From CADCVT01 sp036389485 (GTDB taxonomy: Bacteria > Actinomycetota > Thermoleophilia > Solirubrobacterales > Solirubrobacteraceae): 64,000 nucleotides of DNA. The number at the start of each line of letters is the position of its first letter. Within the stretch, counting starts at the first letter, position 1. The position numbers and the translations under genes were made by a program. Shown piece after piece: positions 48,619 through 57,185 of this stretch. The notes beneath the pieces were generated by a model, which was not told the DNA's origin, made no database searches, and saw nothing but the letters and a program-made list of their open reading frames with translations. The stretch is from NCBI GenBank assembly GCA_036389485.1, contig DASVPR010000017.1:38748-102747 (forward strand). Reading direction: 5' to 3'.

Positions 48619-48945
48619 TCAGCGCGTCGCCTCCGCACCAGCCGCGAGTGCATCAAGGATCCACGCGTCCGGTGGGGTGCCGCGAAGCCCGTTGCTGGTT
48701 TCGTAGAGGCGGCACTTCAGGCCGTAGTCGGTTCGCACTCCCGCACCGGGGTCGACGTCGCGTCCGTCGACGCGCAACGTTGGCGATCCGAGGAACCGCT
48801 CGCGCTCGGCGGCTTCGAGCGTGTCGATTCGGCGGAGGTGTAGGTCGGTGTCGACGCCGGCTTGCTCGAGCATCTCGTGGATGCGCGGGAGGAGTGCCCG
48901 GTGGCTGGGGCAACCGTCGAAGTAGAGGAGCTCGACGGTCAGCAC
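48619..48945 (-). CDS. Thioredoxin-fold-like small protein linked to ArsR gene
   Basis: 108 residues from a GTG at 48945, overlapping the ArsR stop. It reads VELLYFDGCPSHRALLPRIHEMLEQAGV, then LHLRRIDTLEAAERERFLGSPTLRVDGRDVDPG, and ends with YGLKCRLYETSNGLRGTPPDAWILDAL. This is a thioredoxin-like layout with the single cysteine FDGCPSH in the active-site turn, a protein type often co-transcribed with ArsR regulators in metal or mercury contexts. Function by resemblance only. Confidence 0.65.
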   Translation of the reverse strand: MLTVELLYFDGCPSHRALLPRIHEMLEQAGVDTDLHLRRIDTLEAAERERFLGSPTLRVDGRDVDPGAGVRTDYGLKCRLYETSNGLRGTPPDAWILDALAAGAEATR

Positions 48946-49223
48946 GCGCCGTCCACGCGCCGGCAGGCGGCGACGTGGTCTTCGTTGTCGTGCAGGAGCG
49001 CACGGCCGAGCTCGATCACGGCAGCGACCCGCTCGTCGGCCAGGCGGTAATGGATCGTGCGGTGCTCGCGCCGGGTCTCGACGAACCCGCACCACCGCAG
49101 ACACGCGAGGTGGTTCGACACCTTCGGCTGCGGTTCGCCGAGCAGCTGCGCGAGCTCGCCGACAGAGCGCTCGTCGTCGCGTACGAGCTCGAGGATCCGC
49201 AGCCGCGTGCGATCGCCGAGCAC
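48939..49223 (-). CDS. ArsR-family regulator, N-terminus uncertain
   Basis: A winged-helix protein: DRTRLRILELVRDDERSVGELAQLLGEPQPKVSNHLACLRWCGFVETRREHRTIHYRLAD. The called start is a GTG at 49223, but in-frame sequence upstream (DLLAKYFRVLGD) belongs to the usual ArsR N-terminus, and no good start is seen before the frame enters rearranged DNA. The 5' end may therefore have been lost. A cysteine pair near the end (AACRRVDGAC) and LRWCG could bind metal. It overlaps the thioredoxin-like gene by 7 bp. Confidence 0.7.
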   Translation of the reverse strand: MLGDRTRLRILELVRDDERSVGELAQLLGEPQPKVSNHLACLRWCGFVETRREHRTIHYRLADERVAAVIELGRALLHDNEDHVAACRRVDGAC

Positions 49224-49291
49224 GCGGAAGTACTTGGCGAGCAGGTCGGCCTCGCCCGCGTCGGCGGGGAGCCGGAACCACGCGACCGTGC

Positions 49292-49610
49292 TGGACGCCG
49301 CGATGGGGCTCGTTGCGGCGCCCGCTCTCGTCGTCGCGCTCGCTGCGCTTCATGCGCGCCGGTCGCCGCGGCCTCTCCGGGCGACCGGCTAGCTCGGGCA
49401 CGCGCTCAACTGCGCGATCTTCGTTTCACTCTTCATCGTCGACGTCACGTCCGAGCCGGCGTTCCTCTTCTACGGTGCGTCGATGCTCGTCGCGGCTATC
49501 CGCCGCACCGGGACCGCGATCTCCAACGCAGTCTCGAGCGCGACGACCAGGTGGGCTGCGTGCCGTTCGCGTGCGTCGACCTGCCGGAGGCGCGATGGCG
49601 GCGGTCGCGA
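49292..49610 (+). pseudogene. Remnant of a small membrane-protein gene
   Basis: Translating through a stop at 49390-49392 gives MGLVAAPALVVALAALHARR ... LGHALNCAIFVSLFIVDVTSEPAFLFYGASMLVAAIR. After a frameshift this continues as DLQRSLERDDQVGCVPFACVDLPEARW. Together these read like one small membrane protein broken by a nonsense codon and a frameshift. The strand is opposite to the ArsR gene beside it. I recognise the pattern but cannot name the family. Confidence 0.5.
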
Positions 49611-49679
49611 TGACGACGAGCGACTCGAGCTCGTGCGCGGGGCGTGGCCCGCCGAGTGGGGCTAGCAGCCGCCCCGCAC

Positions 49680-49774
49680 GGCGAGGTGGTCACCGTGCGC
49701 GACGGGAAGATCGTCGAGATCCTCGTCTACGCATCGCCGGACGTGGCGATCACCGCCGCGGCGACGGCGGGGTA
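49680..49774 (+). pseudogene. C-terminal scrap of a SnoaL-like gene
   Basis: The short segment EVVTVRDGKIVEILVYASPDVAITAAATAG followed by a stop resembles the last strand and helix of SnoaL/NTF2-like proteins (RDGKIV ... ALAAAG). No N-terminal part is found upstream. The following 49775-50078 holds no gene I can support. Confidence 0.35.
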
Positions 49775-50078
49775 GAACCGAACGTCACCGAGCAGTACCG
49801 TGATCCCGTGGTTCACCTGAGCCGCTCTCCGCACGGTGGCCTGGCCGTTGGTGTCGGCGCTCACGGGGCTGCCGTGTGGATGCAGCGCGAGCCGCGCTCT
49901 CACCGCTGGCGCTTCTGGCGCACACGGACGCCCGACCGCCCGCTGCCCTGCGGCGACGACTGGGGATTCGGGAGCAGTGGTGTGAGGGAGCCCCGCGTTC
50001 CCTCTCCCCATGGCGGTGCGGGTGCGATCGCGCTGCCGTCGCCGGACGACGCCTGAGCACGTCCGCAGGAAGCGCGCC

Positions 50079-50140
50079 GGTCTCGAAAACCGTTGTAGCG
50101 GTAACCCCGCTACCGAGGGTTCGAATCGTCCCGCTCCGCT
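50079..50140 (+). repeat. tRNA-Ser(CGA) 3' fragment, right copy of the direct repeat
   Basis: Bases 50079-50127 repeat 45451-45499 with a single C-to-T change in the variable arm. The T-arm closure and acceptor end are eroded (CGAATCGTCCCGCTCCG). A little more of the D-side (GGAAGCGCGCC) is kept before the anticodon arm. It lies 106 bp before the excisionase-like gene and 405 bp before the integrase, the normal place for an attachment site beside its recombination module. Confidence 0.72.
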
Positions 50141-50245
50141 CAGCACAGTGATTCTCAGCAAACATCGGGATTTCCGCCTAGCTGAGGACCTGTGCGCGAG
50201 GTCGGTCGTTGGGCCAGTGGTCAGGTTTTCGCGCGACGTGGAGGC

Positions 50246-50476
50246 ATGGCCGCCTCACGACGCGCGATCGATGAGCAGCATGTGCGGAGCGTCGCTGGTC
50301 CGTTCGGCCGGCTCGCGCTCTCGAAGTGCGAGGCGGCTGACGCCCTGGGCGTCAGCGTCGACCTCCTCTAGGAGCACGTCATGCACCGGCTGCGCATCGT
50401 CCGCCGCGGGCGCCGGAGACTGATTCCGGTCCGCGAGCTCGAGCGCTGGCTCGACGAGAACGCTGCCGGCGGGTGA
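50246..50476 (+). pseudogene. Excisionase-like gene with in-frame stop
   Basis: The ATG at 50246 (SD GGAGG) opens MerR-like helix-turn-helix sequence RLALSKCEAADALGVSVDLL, then a TAG at 50369-50371. The same frame then continues EHVMHRLRIVRRGRRRLIPVRELERWLDENA to a TGA at 50476. Joined, it is a 75-residue excisionase/DNA-binding protein of the kind found before actinobacterial integrases. The stop replaces a single residue, so this is a nonsense mutation. A GCGACGTGG element, like the -10 half of the element promoter motif, lies 4 bases before the start but without the G-run. Confidence 0.68.
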
Positions 50477-50531
50477 GGCCGCACGCGGCGCCTAGGGCGA
50501 CGACCAGCCAGTCCGAGTCCTAGGAGCAGCG

Positions 50532-51670
50532 ATGGCCAGCACGAAGAGAGGCAGGAACGCGGGTATCGAGATCCGCCACCCGCGCAGTTGCGCGGCGCGG
50601 AAGAAAGGGCGCTGCGGCTGCTCGCCGCGCTACCGCGCGGAGGCGTACGACAGCCGCGAGGGCAAGCGCGTCTACAAGAACTTCGGCGGAGGCCAAGGCG
50701 TGGCGGGCCGACGCGCAGTCGGCGCTGCGCACGGGCACGTTGACGGCGGCGCGCAGCGCGACGCTCGACGATGCCGCCGCGACGTGGCTCGCCGGCGCGG
50801 TCAACGGCTCGGTCCGCAACCGGTCGGGCGACGTCCACAAGCCGAGTGTGGTGCGCGGCTACGACCAGGCGCTGCGGCTGCGCGTCCTGCCGGAGCTGGG
50901 GGCCGCGCGATCCGGGGGGCCGAGCTGCAGGCGCTCGTCGACCGCCTCCTGGTGGCCGGCCACAACCCGTCGACGATCCGCAACACGCTGCTCCCGGTGC
51001 GCGCCATCTTTCGCCGCGCGGTGGCGCGCGGCGAGGTCGCGGTGAACCCGACGAGGGGGCTGGAGCTGCCGGCCGTCCGCGGGCGGCGGGAGCGCATCGT
51101 CTCGCCGGAGGAGGCGCGCCGTCTGCTCGACGCGCTCGAACGCGACCGCGCGCTGTGGGCGACGGCGCTGTACTCCGGCCTGCGCATGGGCGAGCTGCGC
51201 GCGCTGGAGTGGGACGCCGTCGACTTCGACCGCGGCTTGATCCACGTGCGACGCACCTGGGACCACAAGGAGGGTCCGGTCGAGCCGAAGTCGCGCGCGG
51301 GGCGCCGGAGCGTTCCGCTCGCGCCATCCTGCGCGCCGACCTCGCGGCGCACCGCCTCGCGTGCGAGTGGCGCGACGGCCTCGTCTTCGGCCGCTCGCCC
51401 GACTCTGCGTTCAACCCCGGCACGATCAACAACCGCGCTGGCCGCGCGTGGGAGGAGGCCGGCCTCGTGCGCATCACACTGCACGAGTGCCGCCACACGT
51501 TCGCGTCGCTGATGATCGCTGCCGGAGTCAACGCGAAGGCGCTGTCGGTCTACGTGGGCCACGCGAGCGTCATGGTCACGTTCGACCTGTACGGCCACCT
51601 GATGCCGGGCAATGAGGCGGAGGCGGCGGAGCTGCTCGACGACTTCCTCGTTCGAGCGACTCAGGCCTAG
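50532..51670 (+). pseudogene. Tyrosine integrase broken by three frameshifts
   Basis: The ATG at 50532 starts an integrase N-terminus (GIEIRHPRSC ... RYRAEAYDSREGKRVYKNFG). The sequence then jumps frame near 50690 (EAKAWRADAQSALRTG, TLDDAAATWLAGA), again near 50905 (ELQALVDRLLVAGHNPSTIRNTLLPVRAIFRRAV) and near 51310 (ILRADLAAHRLACEWRDG), ending at 51670. Catalytic pieces are all present across frames: SGLRMGELRALEW (Arg I), HECRHTFASLM (His-x-x-Arg), GHASVMVTFDLYGHL (His and the nucleophile Tyr). An almost complete enzyme of about 378 residues inactivated by small indels, or a low-quality sequence patch. It would have acted on the tRNA-Ser sites nearby. Confidence 0.75.
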
Positions 51671-52073
51671 CGCCGTTCACTCGTAAGGAAGCGGCCCGGT
51701 CCGGCGTCGCCCCGTTGCCCGGCTACCGCTTGTCGTCGTCCTCGGCGCCGAGCTGACCGGCGGCGAGCCGCTCCTCGCGGCGGGGGCGTTCGCCGGCGGC
51801 CTTGCCCGTGCGGTCGTACCGGCTCTCCGAGCGCCAGCTGCGCAGCCGCGTCTCCGCGGCGCGCCGCCAGCTCGAGGTGAGCGACGACCCGCTGAAGATC
51901 GCCCGGACGGAAGACGCGGATTACCCCTCGGGCCACGACCGGTCCGCCGAGCCGTCGGCCACCTGGACGGAACTCCGCCACCACAGAAAAAATCCCGCTC
52001 GCGCAAGCGTTTCAATTAGAGTCGTTCCAACGAGACCAAGAGCGGCGTCAAGCCGCCGCGGGAGCGCGCGTCA
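51671..52073. other. Spacer between integrase and M4 peptidase, no supported gene
   Basis: Open frames on both strands here are arginine-rich with no domain. One plus-strand piece (51802 onward, YRLSERQLRSRVSAARRQLEVSDDPLKIA) is helical but then degenerates, so it may be a scrap of an old gene. I see no terminator or tRNA. The region just before 52074 is A-rich for this genome (CACAGAAAAAATC, near 51981), which could include the peptidase promoter. Confidence 0.4.
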
Positions 52074-53783
52074 ATGAAGGAGCTGCAACGCTTTCACTTC
52101 CACGCCGCCGACGACCCTACGCCGCCGGCCGTACGCGAGACAGGCCTGAGAGGGATTGGGCCAGCCGTGGAGGGCGAGACCGCCGCGGACCACGACTTCC
52201 AGAGCGACGAGGCCGCGGCCCGGTATCACCTGAGCCTCATCCTCGCCGACGACGACCGCCCGGCGGTCCGCGGGGTGACCGCGCCCGAGAGCCCTGCACG
52301 GGTCCCCGGGCTGCGGCTCGCTGCAACGCAGGACGTCCCGCAGACGAACACCCGTGTGGTCCGGTTCGAGCAGACGAAGGACGGCATTCCGATCTTCGGC
52401 AGCAAGGCGGTCTGCGAGCTCGACGAGCGCCGCGAGCTCGTCTCGGCGTCCGGCGCGGTCGGGCACGTCGAGGGCGTCTCGTCGCGGAGCACGTTGAGCG
52501 CCGAGCAGGCCCTCGCCCGCATTGCCGAGTTCACCGGTTCGGCGCCGGCAGCGCTGAGCGACGTTCCGGCGCCGCAGCCGCAGTTCTACCTCGACGGCGA
52601 GAAGGTCTGGCACCTCGTCTATCTCTTCAAGCACGTGCCCGTTGCGCCCCCCGGGCTGCTCGAGGAGAGCGAGGGCCACGGCCTGGATGCATCACCCCGC
52701 GAGAGGACGCCGAGCGTGACGTATCTCGTCGACGCCCACGACGGATCGATCGTCCTGTACTTCAGCGACGTGCCACTGGCGACCAGCACGCCGCTGCCGG
52801 TCCCCGTGCTCTGCAAGGGGATCAGTGAGGACGGAATCAGCGAGGAGTTCTGGGGCCTGGCCGCCGACGCGGCGTTCGAGCTCCACGACCCGTCGCGCCG
52901 GATCGTCACCTACGACTTCGAGCTCGGCGACATCGAGTCGCCGGCGCCGGACACGCCGTTCCGCTCCGACACCGCCGACTTCGGGGATGCGCACAAGGCG
53001 CTCGTGTCGGCCCACGCCAACGCCACGCGCGTCGACAAGTTCGTGCGGAACATCCTGATCCGCAACGGCATCGACGGCAATGGGATGGACCTCGTCAACG
53101 TCGTCAACTGCACGTACTCGCAGCACGGCCCGGGCCCGGAGTGGCGCAACGCGGTCTGGTACGAGAACCGCATGTGGTACGGGCAGCAGCGCGACGCCGA
53201 CGGCACGCTCGTGAGTTTCGCCCGGTTCCTTGACGTGATCGCGCACGAAATGATGCACGGGGTCACCAAGGCCACCGCGGACCTCGTCTACCGCGCGCAG
53301 CCCGGCGCGCTGAACGAGTCGTTCAGCGACATCTTCGGCGTGATCGTCAACAACTGGCAGGACCCCGACGGAGGCGACGTCGACACCTGGGACTGGGAGA
53401 TCGGCTCTGGCCTGGGCGCGAACGGGCTGCCGCTCCGCGACTTCCACGATCCGACCCGCACCGGCGACCCGGACCACATCAGCAAGTACGACACCTCGCC
53501 TCGGGACTCGTACGGCGTCCACACCAACAGCAACATCCACAACAAGGCCGCCTACAACGTCCTGACGGCCCGCGACGCCGATGGCGCCCGCGCGTTCGCG
53601 CCGCGCGAGGTCGCGTACTTCTACTACCTCGCGCTCACGCGGCTCGGGCGGACGGACGAGTTCGAGGACGTGCTCGAGGCGGTGACCGACGTGATCCGTT
53701 CCTACCACCTCGGTGACCTGACCAAGGGCGCGGCCCGGATCGCGCTCGTCCGCGACGCGTACCGCGCAGTGGGGATCGAGTGA
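52074..53783 (+). CDS. M4-family (thermolysin-like) metallopeptidase
   Basis: 569 residues from the ATG at 52074. The N-terminal half is an FTP/PepSY-type propeptide region (about 95-180, VVRFEQTKDGIPIFGSKAV ... LSAEQALARIAEF). The catalytic part has VIAHEMMHGVT (HExxH, about 389-394) and the third ligand in ALNESFSDIFG, then NIHNKAAYNVL and a C-terminal helical domain. No signal peptide is visible at the N-terminus, unusual for M4 enzymes, which are normally secreted. It may act inside the cell or leave by another route. It lies 7 bp before an archaemetzincin-like gene and a CHAT gene, and all three are probably one operon. Confidence 0.85.
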   Translation: MKELQRFHFHAADDPTPPAVRETGLRGIGPAVEGETAADHDFQSDEAAARYHLSLILADDDRPAVRGVTAPESPARVPGLRLAATQDVPQTNTRVVRFEQTKDGIPIFGSKAVCELDERRELVSASGAVGHVEGVSSRSTLSAEQALARIAEFTGSAPAALSDVPAPQPQFYLDGEKVWHLVYLFKHVPVAPPGLLEESEGHGLDASPRERTPSVTYLVDAHDGSIVLYFSDVPLATSTPLPVPVLCKGISEDGISEEFWGLAADAAFELHDPSRRIVTYDFELGDIESPAPDTPFRSDTADFGDAHKALVSAHANATRVDKFVRNILIRNGIDGNGMDLVNVVNCTYSQHGPGPEWRNAVWYENRMWYGQQRDADGTLVSFARFLDVIAHEMMHGVTKATADLVYRAQPGALNESFSDIFGVIVNNWQDPDGGDVDTWDWEIGSGLGANGLPLRDFHDPTRTGDPDHISKYDTSPRDSYGVHTNSNIHNKAAYNVLTARDADGARAFAPREVAYFYYLALTRLGRTDEFEDVLEAVTDVIRSYHLGDLTKGAARIALVRDAYRAVGIE

Positions 53784-53790
53784 CGCGCGG

Positions 53791-54474
53791 ATGTTCGAGG
53801 CCCCGGAGCTCACCCACGTGCTGCTCCTCGCGAACGAGGACCACTACGAGGAGACCGGTCCCGAGCTCTGGGAGGTGCTCGCCGACGTCCGCGCGTTCTA
53901 CGGCGCAACCCGCGGGAGCGCCACGCACGAGCGCCTGTGCATCACGGTGGGCGAGCCGCCCGCGCTCGCCGAGGTCGTCCCGCCCGGCGAGCGGCTGAGC
54001 CTCGGCGCTGACGGCATGGCGGCGCTGCTCGAGGCCGCAGCCGGGAGCTTTCAGTCGACGCTCGAGACGGGGAAGGTGATCACCTGGGCGCGGGAGATCA
54101 CCGCACGCCGCGACATCGCGCTGAGGAGCATGGTCGTGATCACCGACCAGGAGCTGGCGCCGCCAGACGGCTGGCGCTATCTCCTGTGGTCGCGTGAACA
54201 CGCCGACGGCGTGCTGTCGATCGCCGCGCTCGACCCCGACTACTGGGGCATCGCGGGCGCCGAGGGCTGGCCGCGGATCGCCGACCGCGCCCGCGTCGGC
54301 TGCCTGTGCCTGACCGGCTGGCTCGCGGGACTGGAGCGCTGCGACAACCCGAGCTGCTTTCTCTTCCGGGACGTCGCTTCGGTGCTCCAGCTCGACCGCA
54401 TGAAGGAGCTGGGTCCAGAGCACGGCGACTTCGTGGTCCCCGTGACACTGTCGGCGGATGTGGAGGCGCGATGA
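53791..54474 (+). CDS. Archaemetzincin-like protein lacking the zinc motif
   Basis: 227 residues. The order of elements resembles archaemetzincins: a mid-protein VVITDQEL then GWRYLLWSREHADGVLSIAAL, and later CLTGWLAGLERCDNPSCFLF. In active archaemetzincins the last segment reads roughly HELGHxxGLxHCxxxxCxM. Here the two zinc histidines and the catalytic glutamate are replaced (LTGWLAG) while the CxxxxC pair of the second metal site remains. I infer a catalytically dead relative serving as a binding or regulatory subunit for the proteases on either side. It overlaps the CHAT start by 4 bp. The assignment rests on motif memory. Confidence 0.55.
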   Translation: MFEAPELTHVLLLANEDHYEETGPELWEVLADVRAFYGATRGSATHERLCITVGEPPALAEVVPPGERLSLGADGMAALLEAAAGSFQSTLETGKVITWAREITARRDIALRSMVVITDQELAPPDGWRYLLWSREHADGVLSIAALDPDYWGIAGAEGWPRIADRARVGCLCLTGWLAGLERCDNPSCFLFRDVASVLQLDRMKELGPEHGDFVVPVTLSADVEAR

Positions 54475-55709
54475 GCAAGCGCTACGCCCTCGACTGGCAC
54501 GCCGGCCCGACGGCGCAGCTCGAGCTGCTGAACGCTGGCGGAGATCGTGCCGAGGAACGGTTCAACCTGCGTTACACACCCCCCTTCCGCGCGACGCTGC
54601 GCCAGCCGTTCGAGCCGGCTCCGATCCGCCGCACCACGCTCGAGAAGGTCGCGAACGACCTCGCCGAGGCGTTCACCACCGGCACCGTGCAACGATCGGG
54701 CGACCCGGTCGGCGGCCCGTCGGCGCTCGGCCCCGCCACGCTGCGCATCGTCGGCGAGCGGCTCTTCGCGTGCGCGGTCGTTCCGCGGCACATCCGGGCC
54801 GAGCTACGGGCGAACGACGTGTTCCTCGAGCTGGGCATCGACGAGGGCCTGGTCCACCTGCCGTGGGAGCTCATGCACGACGGCTCGGATTTCCTCTGCA
54901 ACCGCCACTCGATGGGCCGCTACGTGAACGTCCGGCAGAAGCCGGTCAGCGCAATCCAGCGCGAGCCGTTGCAGCCTGGAGCCGACCTGGGAGAGCTGCG
55001 CGTGCTGCTCATCAGCGTGCCGTCACCGCAGCCCCGTCGCGAGGGCACGACGTTCGAGCCGCTTCGGTACGTGCAGGCCGAGACCGAGGCGATCATGACG
55101 ACGCTCGGCCAGCTGCCGGGCGTGCGGATGACCCTGCTCGCCGGCCGTGACGCGAGAATCGACCAGGTCTGGGATGCGCTGAACAGCGAGCCGGCGCACC
55201 ACATCGTGCACTTCAGCGGGCACGCTCACTTCGACACGGCCCACCCGAGCAACAGCGGGCTGGTGCTGTACGACGCCGACCTCACCGCCGAGGAGATCGT
55301 CTCCACGTTCGGCCGTCGTCCGCCCGTGGTGTGCTTCATCAACGGGTGCGAGTCCGCGATGACCGCCGACCACACCGCGGACTCGGACCTCTACGGGCTC
55401 GCGTGGGCGTTTCTCGAGACCGGTTCCTATCTCGTCGGGAGTCGCTGGAAGGTCTCCGACACGGTCGCCAGCGACTTCGCGGTGGCCTTCTACGAGTCCC
55501 TGCTCGGCAATGGCGACGCCCTCGGCCATGCCGTCACGGCAGGCCGCCGCGCGGCGTTCAACACGACCGACTTCGGGTGGGCGTCGTACATCCTCTACGG
55601 CGATCCGCGGATCGCCTTCACGTCACAACGCCACCGCTTGCCAGCGCGCCGGCGCGGCCGCGCGCGGGCGGCTGCGCGGCGGTCGCCGGGCGCGCTCGGC
55701 GCGGACTAG
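54471..55709 (+). CDS. CHAT-domain protease
   Basis: 412 residues from the ATG at 54471. The C-terminal caspase-like domain has the catalytic histidine in HHIVHFSGHAH (about 243-253) and the cysteine in VVCFINGCESA (about 292), followed by GLAWAFLETGSYLVGSRWKVSD and FYESLLGNGDALGHAV, the classical CHAT block. The N-terminal 190 residues form a beta-rich domain of unknown role with ELGIDEGLVHLPWELMHDG. CHAT proteases act as triggered effectors or processors in several bacterial immune systems. Here the M4 peptidase and archaemetzincin-like protein are its likely partners. The basic tail (about 385-412) may be untemplated low complexity. Confidence 0.85.
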   Translation: MSKRYALDWHAGPTAQLELLNAGGDRAEERFNLRYTPPFRATLRQPFEPAPIRRTTLEKVANDLAEAFTTGTVQRSGDPVGGPSALGPATLRIVGERLFACAVVPRHIRAELRANDVFLELGIDEGLVHLPWELMHDGSDFLCNRHSMGRYVNVRQKPVSAIQREPLQPGADLGELRVLLISVPSPQPRREGTTFEPLRYVQAETEAIMTTLGQLPGVRMTLLAGRDARIDQVWDALNSEPAHHIVHFSGHAHFDTAHPSNSGLVLYDADLTAEEIVSTFGRRPPVVCFINGCESAMTADHTADSDLYGLAWAFLETGSYLVGSRWKVSDTVASDFAVAFYESLLGNGDALGHAVTAGRRAAFNTTDFGWASYILYGDPRIAFTSQRHRLPARRRGRARAAARRSPGALGAD

Positions 55710-55831
55710 CGGACTTCGTTCGTCTGCCCGATCGACGGCTGAGGAGTCCGGCGTGACCCGCGGGCCGGCTACGCCTTCACGCCTCTCTGCAGTCCCGCGC
55801 CCACGATGACGCCGGCAATCTCAGCTCGACG

Positions 55832-56655
55832 GTGACCGCGCAGACGACCGTCGGCGACACCAACGACTGCGACGGAAGCAGCGCCACCGAGTGTCAGGAT
55901 GTCGCGGGGGGCGACTACGTGGATGCTGAGCCCGATCCCGAGTTCGAGATGACCGAAGACGATTCGTCGCAGCGCAGCACTACGACGACGGCGACCAACA
56001 GCGCGAAGCGCTACCACCTGCAGTCCACCAGCGACACCTGCAAGACGCTCCGGTGCTGGGGGACGATCCGTAACCAGCCGACCTCCTGGGCGGTCGGGAT
56101 GACGCGGCTGGAGTACATCGATCGGAGCCAGATGGCCGACAACATCCGGGTGACCTCGACGATCACCGAGAACCAGCGGTCGCTGGGATGGTCGCTGGGC
56201 AGCCTCAGCTGGTACAGCGGCTCGTGCGGATGGGTGTGGAGCCGGCGGACGAGCGAGATCGGCCGTCCGGACGACGCGGACTGCCCTGACAACTACCGAC
56301 GCGAGCGGCCGCTGGCGCCGCGTCGGCAAGGACACGTGTGACCACGGCACGGGCCTGTTCATGGTCCGCCCGGGCATCCAGTGCGCGCAACGTGTACGCG
56401 ATCCCCGACGGCAACACGAACCCGAAGTGCAAGAAGCGCGACATCGTCGGCACAATCGGAGAGGGGGAGTGGAGCGGGTACTGCGTCGACTGGCGCTACA
56501 TCACTCGCGACCGCCACTGGGTGATGGTGAGGGACACGCATCGCACCAATCTGCGCGGCGGCTGGGTCTTCATGCGGCTGCGCTCGTTCGAGCAGAACCG
56601 CAGCATGTGGAAGGCCTACGACGAGCGGGGAACGTGCAGCAGCATCGGCGCATGA
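55832..56655 (+). pseudogene. Broken secreted-protein gene
   Basis: One protein seems spread over three frames: 55832-56290 (TTVGDTNDCDGSSATECQ ... YSGSCGWVWSRRTSEIG), about 56295-56395 (GRWRRVGKDTCDHGTGLFMVRPGIQC), then to 56655 (NVYAIPDGNTNPKCKKRDIVGTIGEGEWSGYCVDWRYI). Cysteine pairs and Thr-rich stretches suggest an exported protein. No signal peptide remains; the 5' end may be lost upstream. The downstream lipoprotein gene overlaps its stop by 4 bp. Confidence 0.5.
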
Positions 56656-57185
56656 CAGCCCGGAGGCGGGGCACCACGAGCATCGTGCTCGCCCTCGCGC
56701 TCCTCCCCGGATGCGGCGACGACTCCGGCGAGGCACGTACGACGACGACAGCGCCGCCAGCGGCGGCGGCGGAGCGTTTCCGGTTCGCCCGGGAGCCGAT
56801 CGTCGTCTTCGCAAGTCAACTGCCGAATCCCGACACCAACTTCGGGTTCCGCACGTACATCCGCATGAACCGCGCACTGCCGCGCGATCGCAGGGGCGTC
56901 CGCGCGGCACTGGCGCTGAACCGCGTGACCGATCTTCCGAGCCTGTTCACCGTGTCGAGGCGACGGCACTGCCACAAGGTGCTCATCTCCTCCCAAGACG
57001 GCCTGCAGCCCGCGCCGGAGGATCAGACGTTCGAGGTCGACGTCTCGATCCGGCTCTTCGGCTCCAAGCGCCCCGCTGACACGGCCCGCGTCATCGCGCG
57101 GCGCGTTCCGCGCCGGCAGTTCGGGCGTCGTCGAGCGGAGAAGCGGCTCTTCCGCAGGCTCGGCTGCCCGGTGGAGCGGCTGTAG
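56652..57185 (+). CDS. Putative lipoprotein
   Basis: 177 residues from the ATG at 56652. The N-terminus is a lipoprotein signal: TARRRG, then TSIVLALALLPGCGDD with the lipobox LPGC placing the lipidated cysteine near residue 21. A Thr/Ala linker follows, then a basic domain with YIRMNRALPRDRRGVRAAL and RRRHCHKVLISSQ. No family recognised. It overlaps the broken gene upstream, so it was once co-transcribed with it. Confidence 0.55.
   Translation: MTARRRGTTSIVLALALLPGCGDDSGEARTTTTAPPAAAAERFRFAREPIVVFASQLPNPDTNFGFRTYIRMNRALPRDRRGVRAALALNRVTDLPSLFTVSRRRHCHKVLISSQDGLQPAPEDQTFEVDVSIRLFGSKRPADTARVIARRVPRRQFGRRRAEKRLFRRLGCPVERL

Noticed and set aside
45111..50161. Minus-strand frames containing EPSVAGLPLQRFSRPA
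   Set aside because: This peptide is the reverse translation of a tRNA-Ser and is a known kind of false gene call.
50369..50371. TAG in the excisionase read as an amino acid
   Set aside because: Nothing like a pyrrolysine system or readthrough signal is visible, and the neighbouring integrase is also broken.
56461..56500. G-run followed by GTCGACTGG resembling the promoter motif
   Set aside because: It lies inside a coding remnant with no gene start after it; spacing and core differ.
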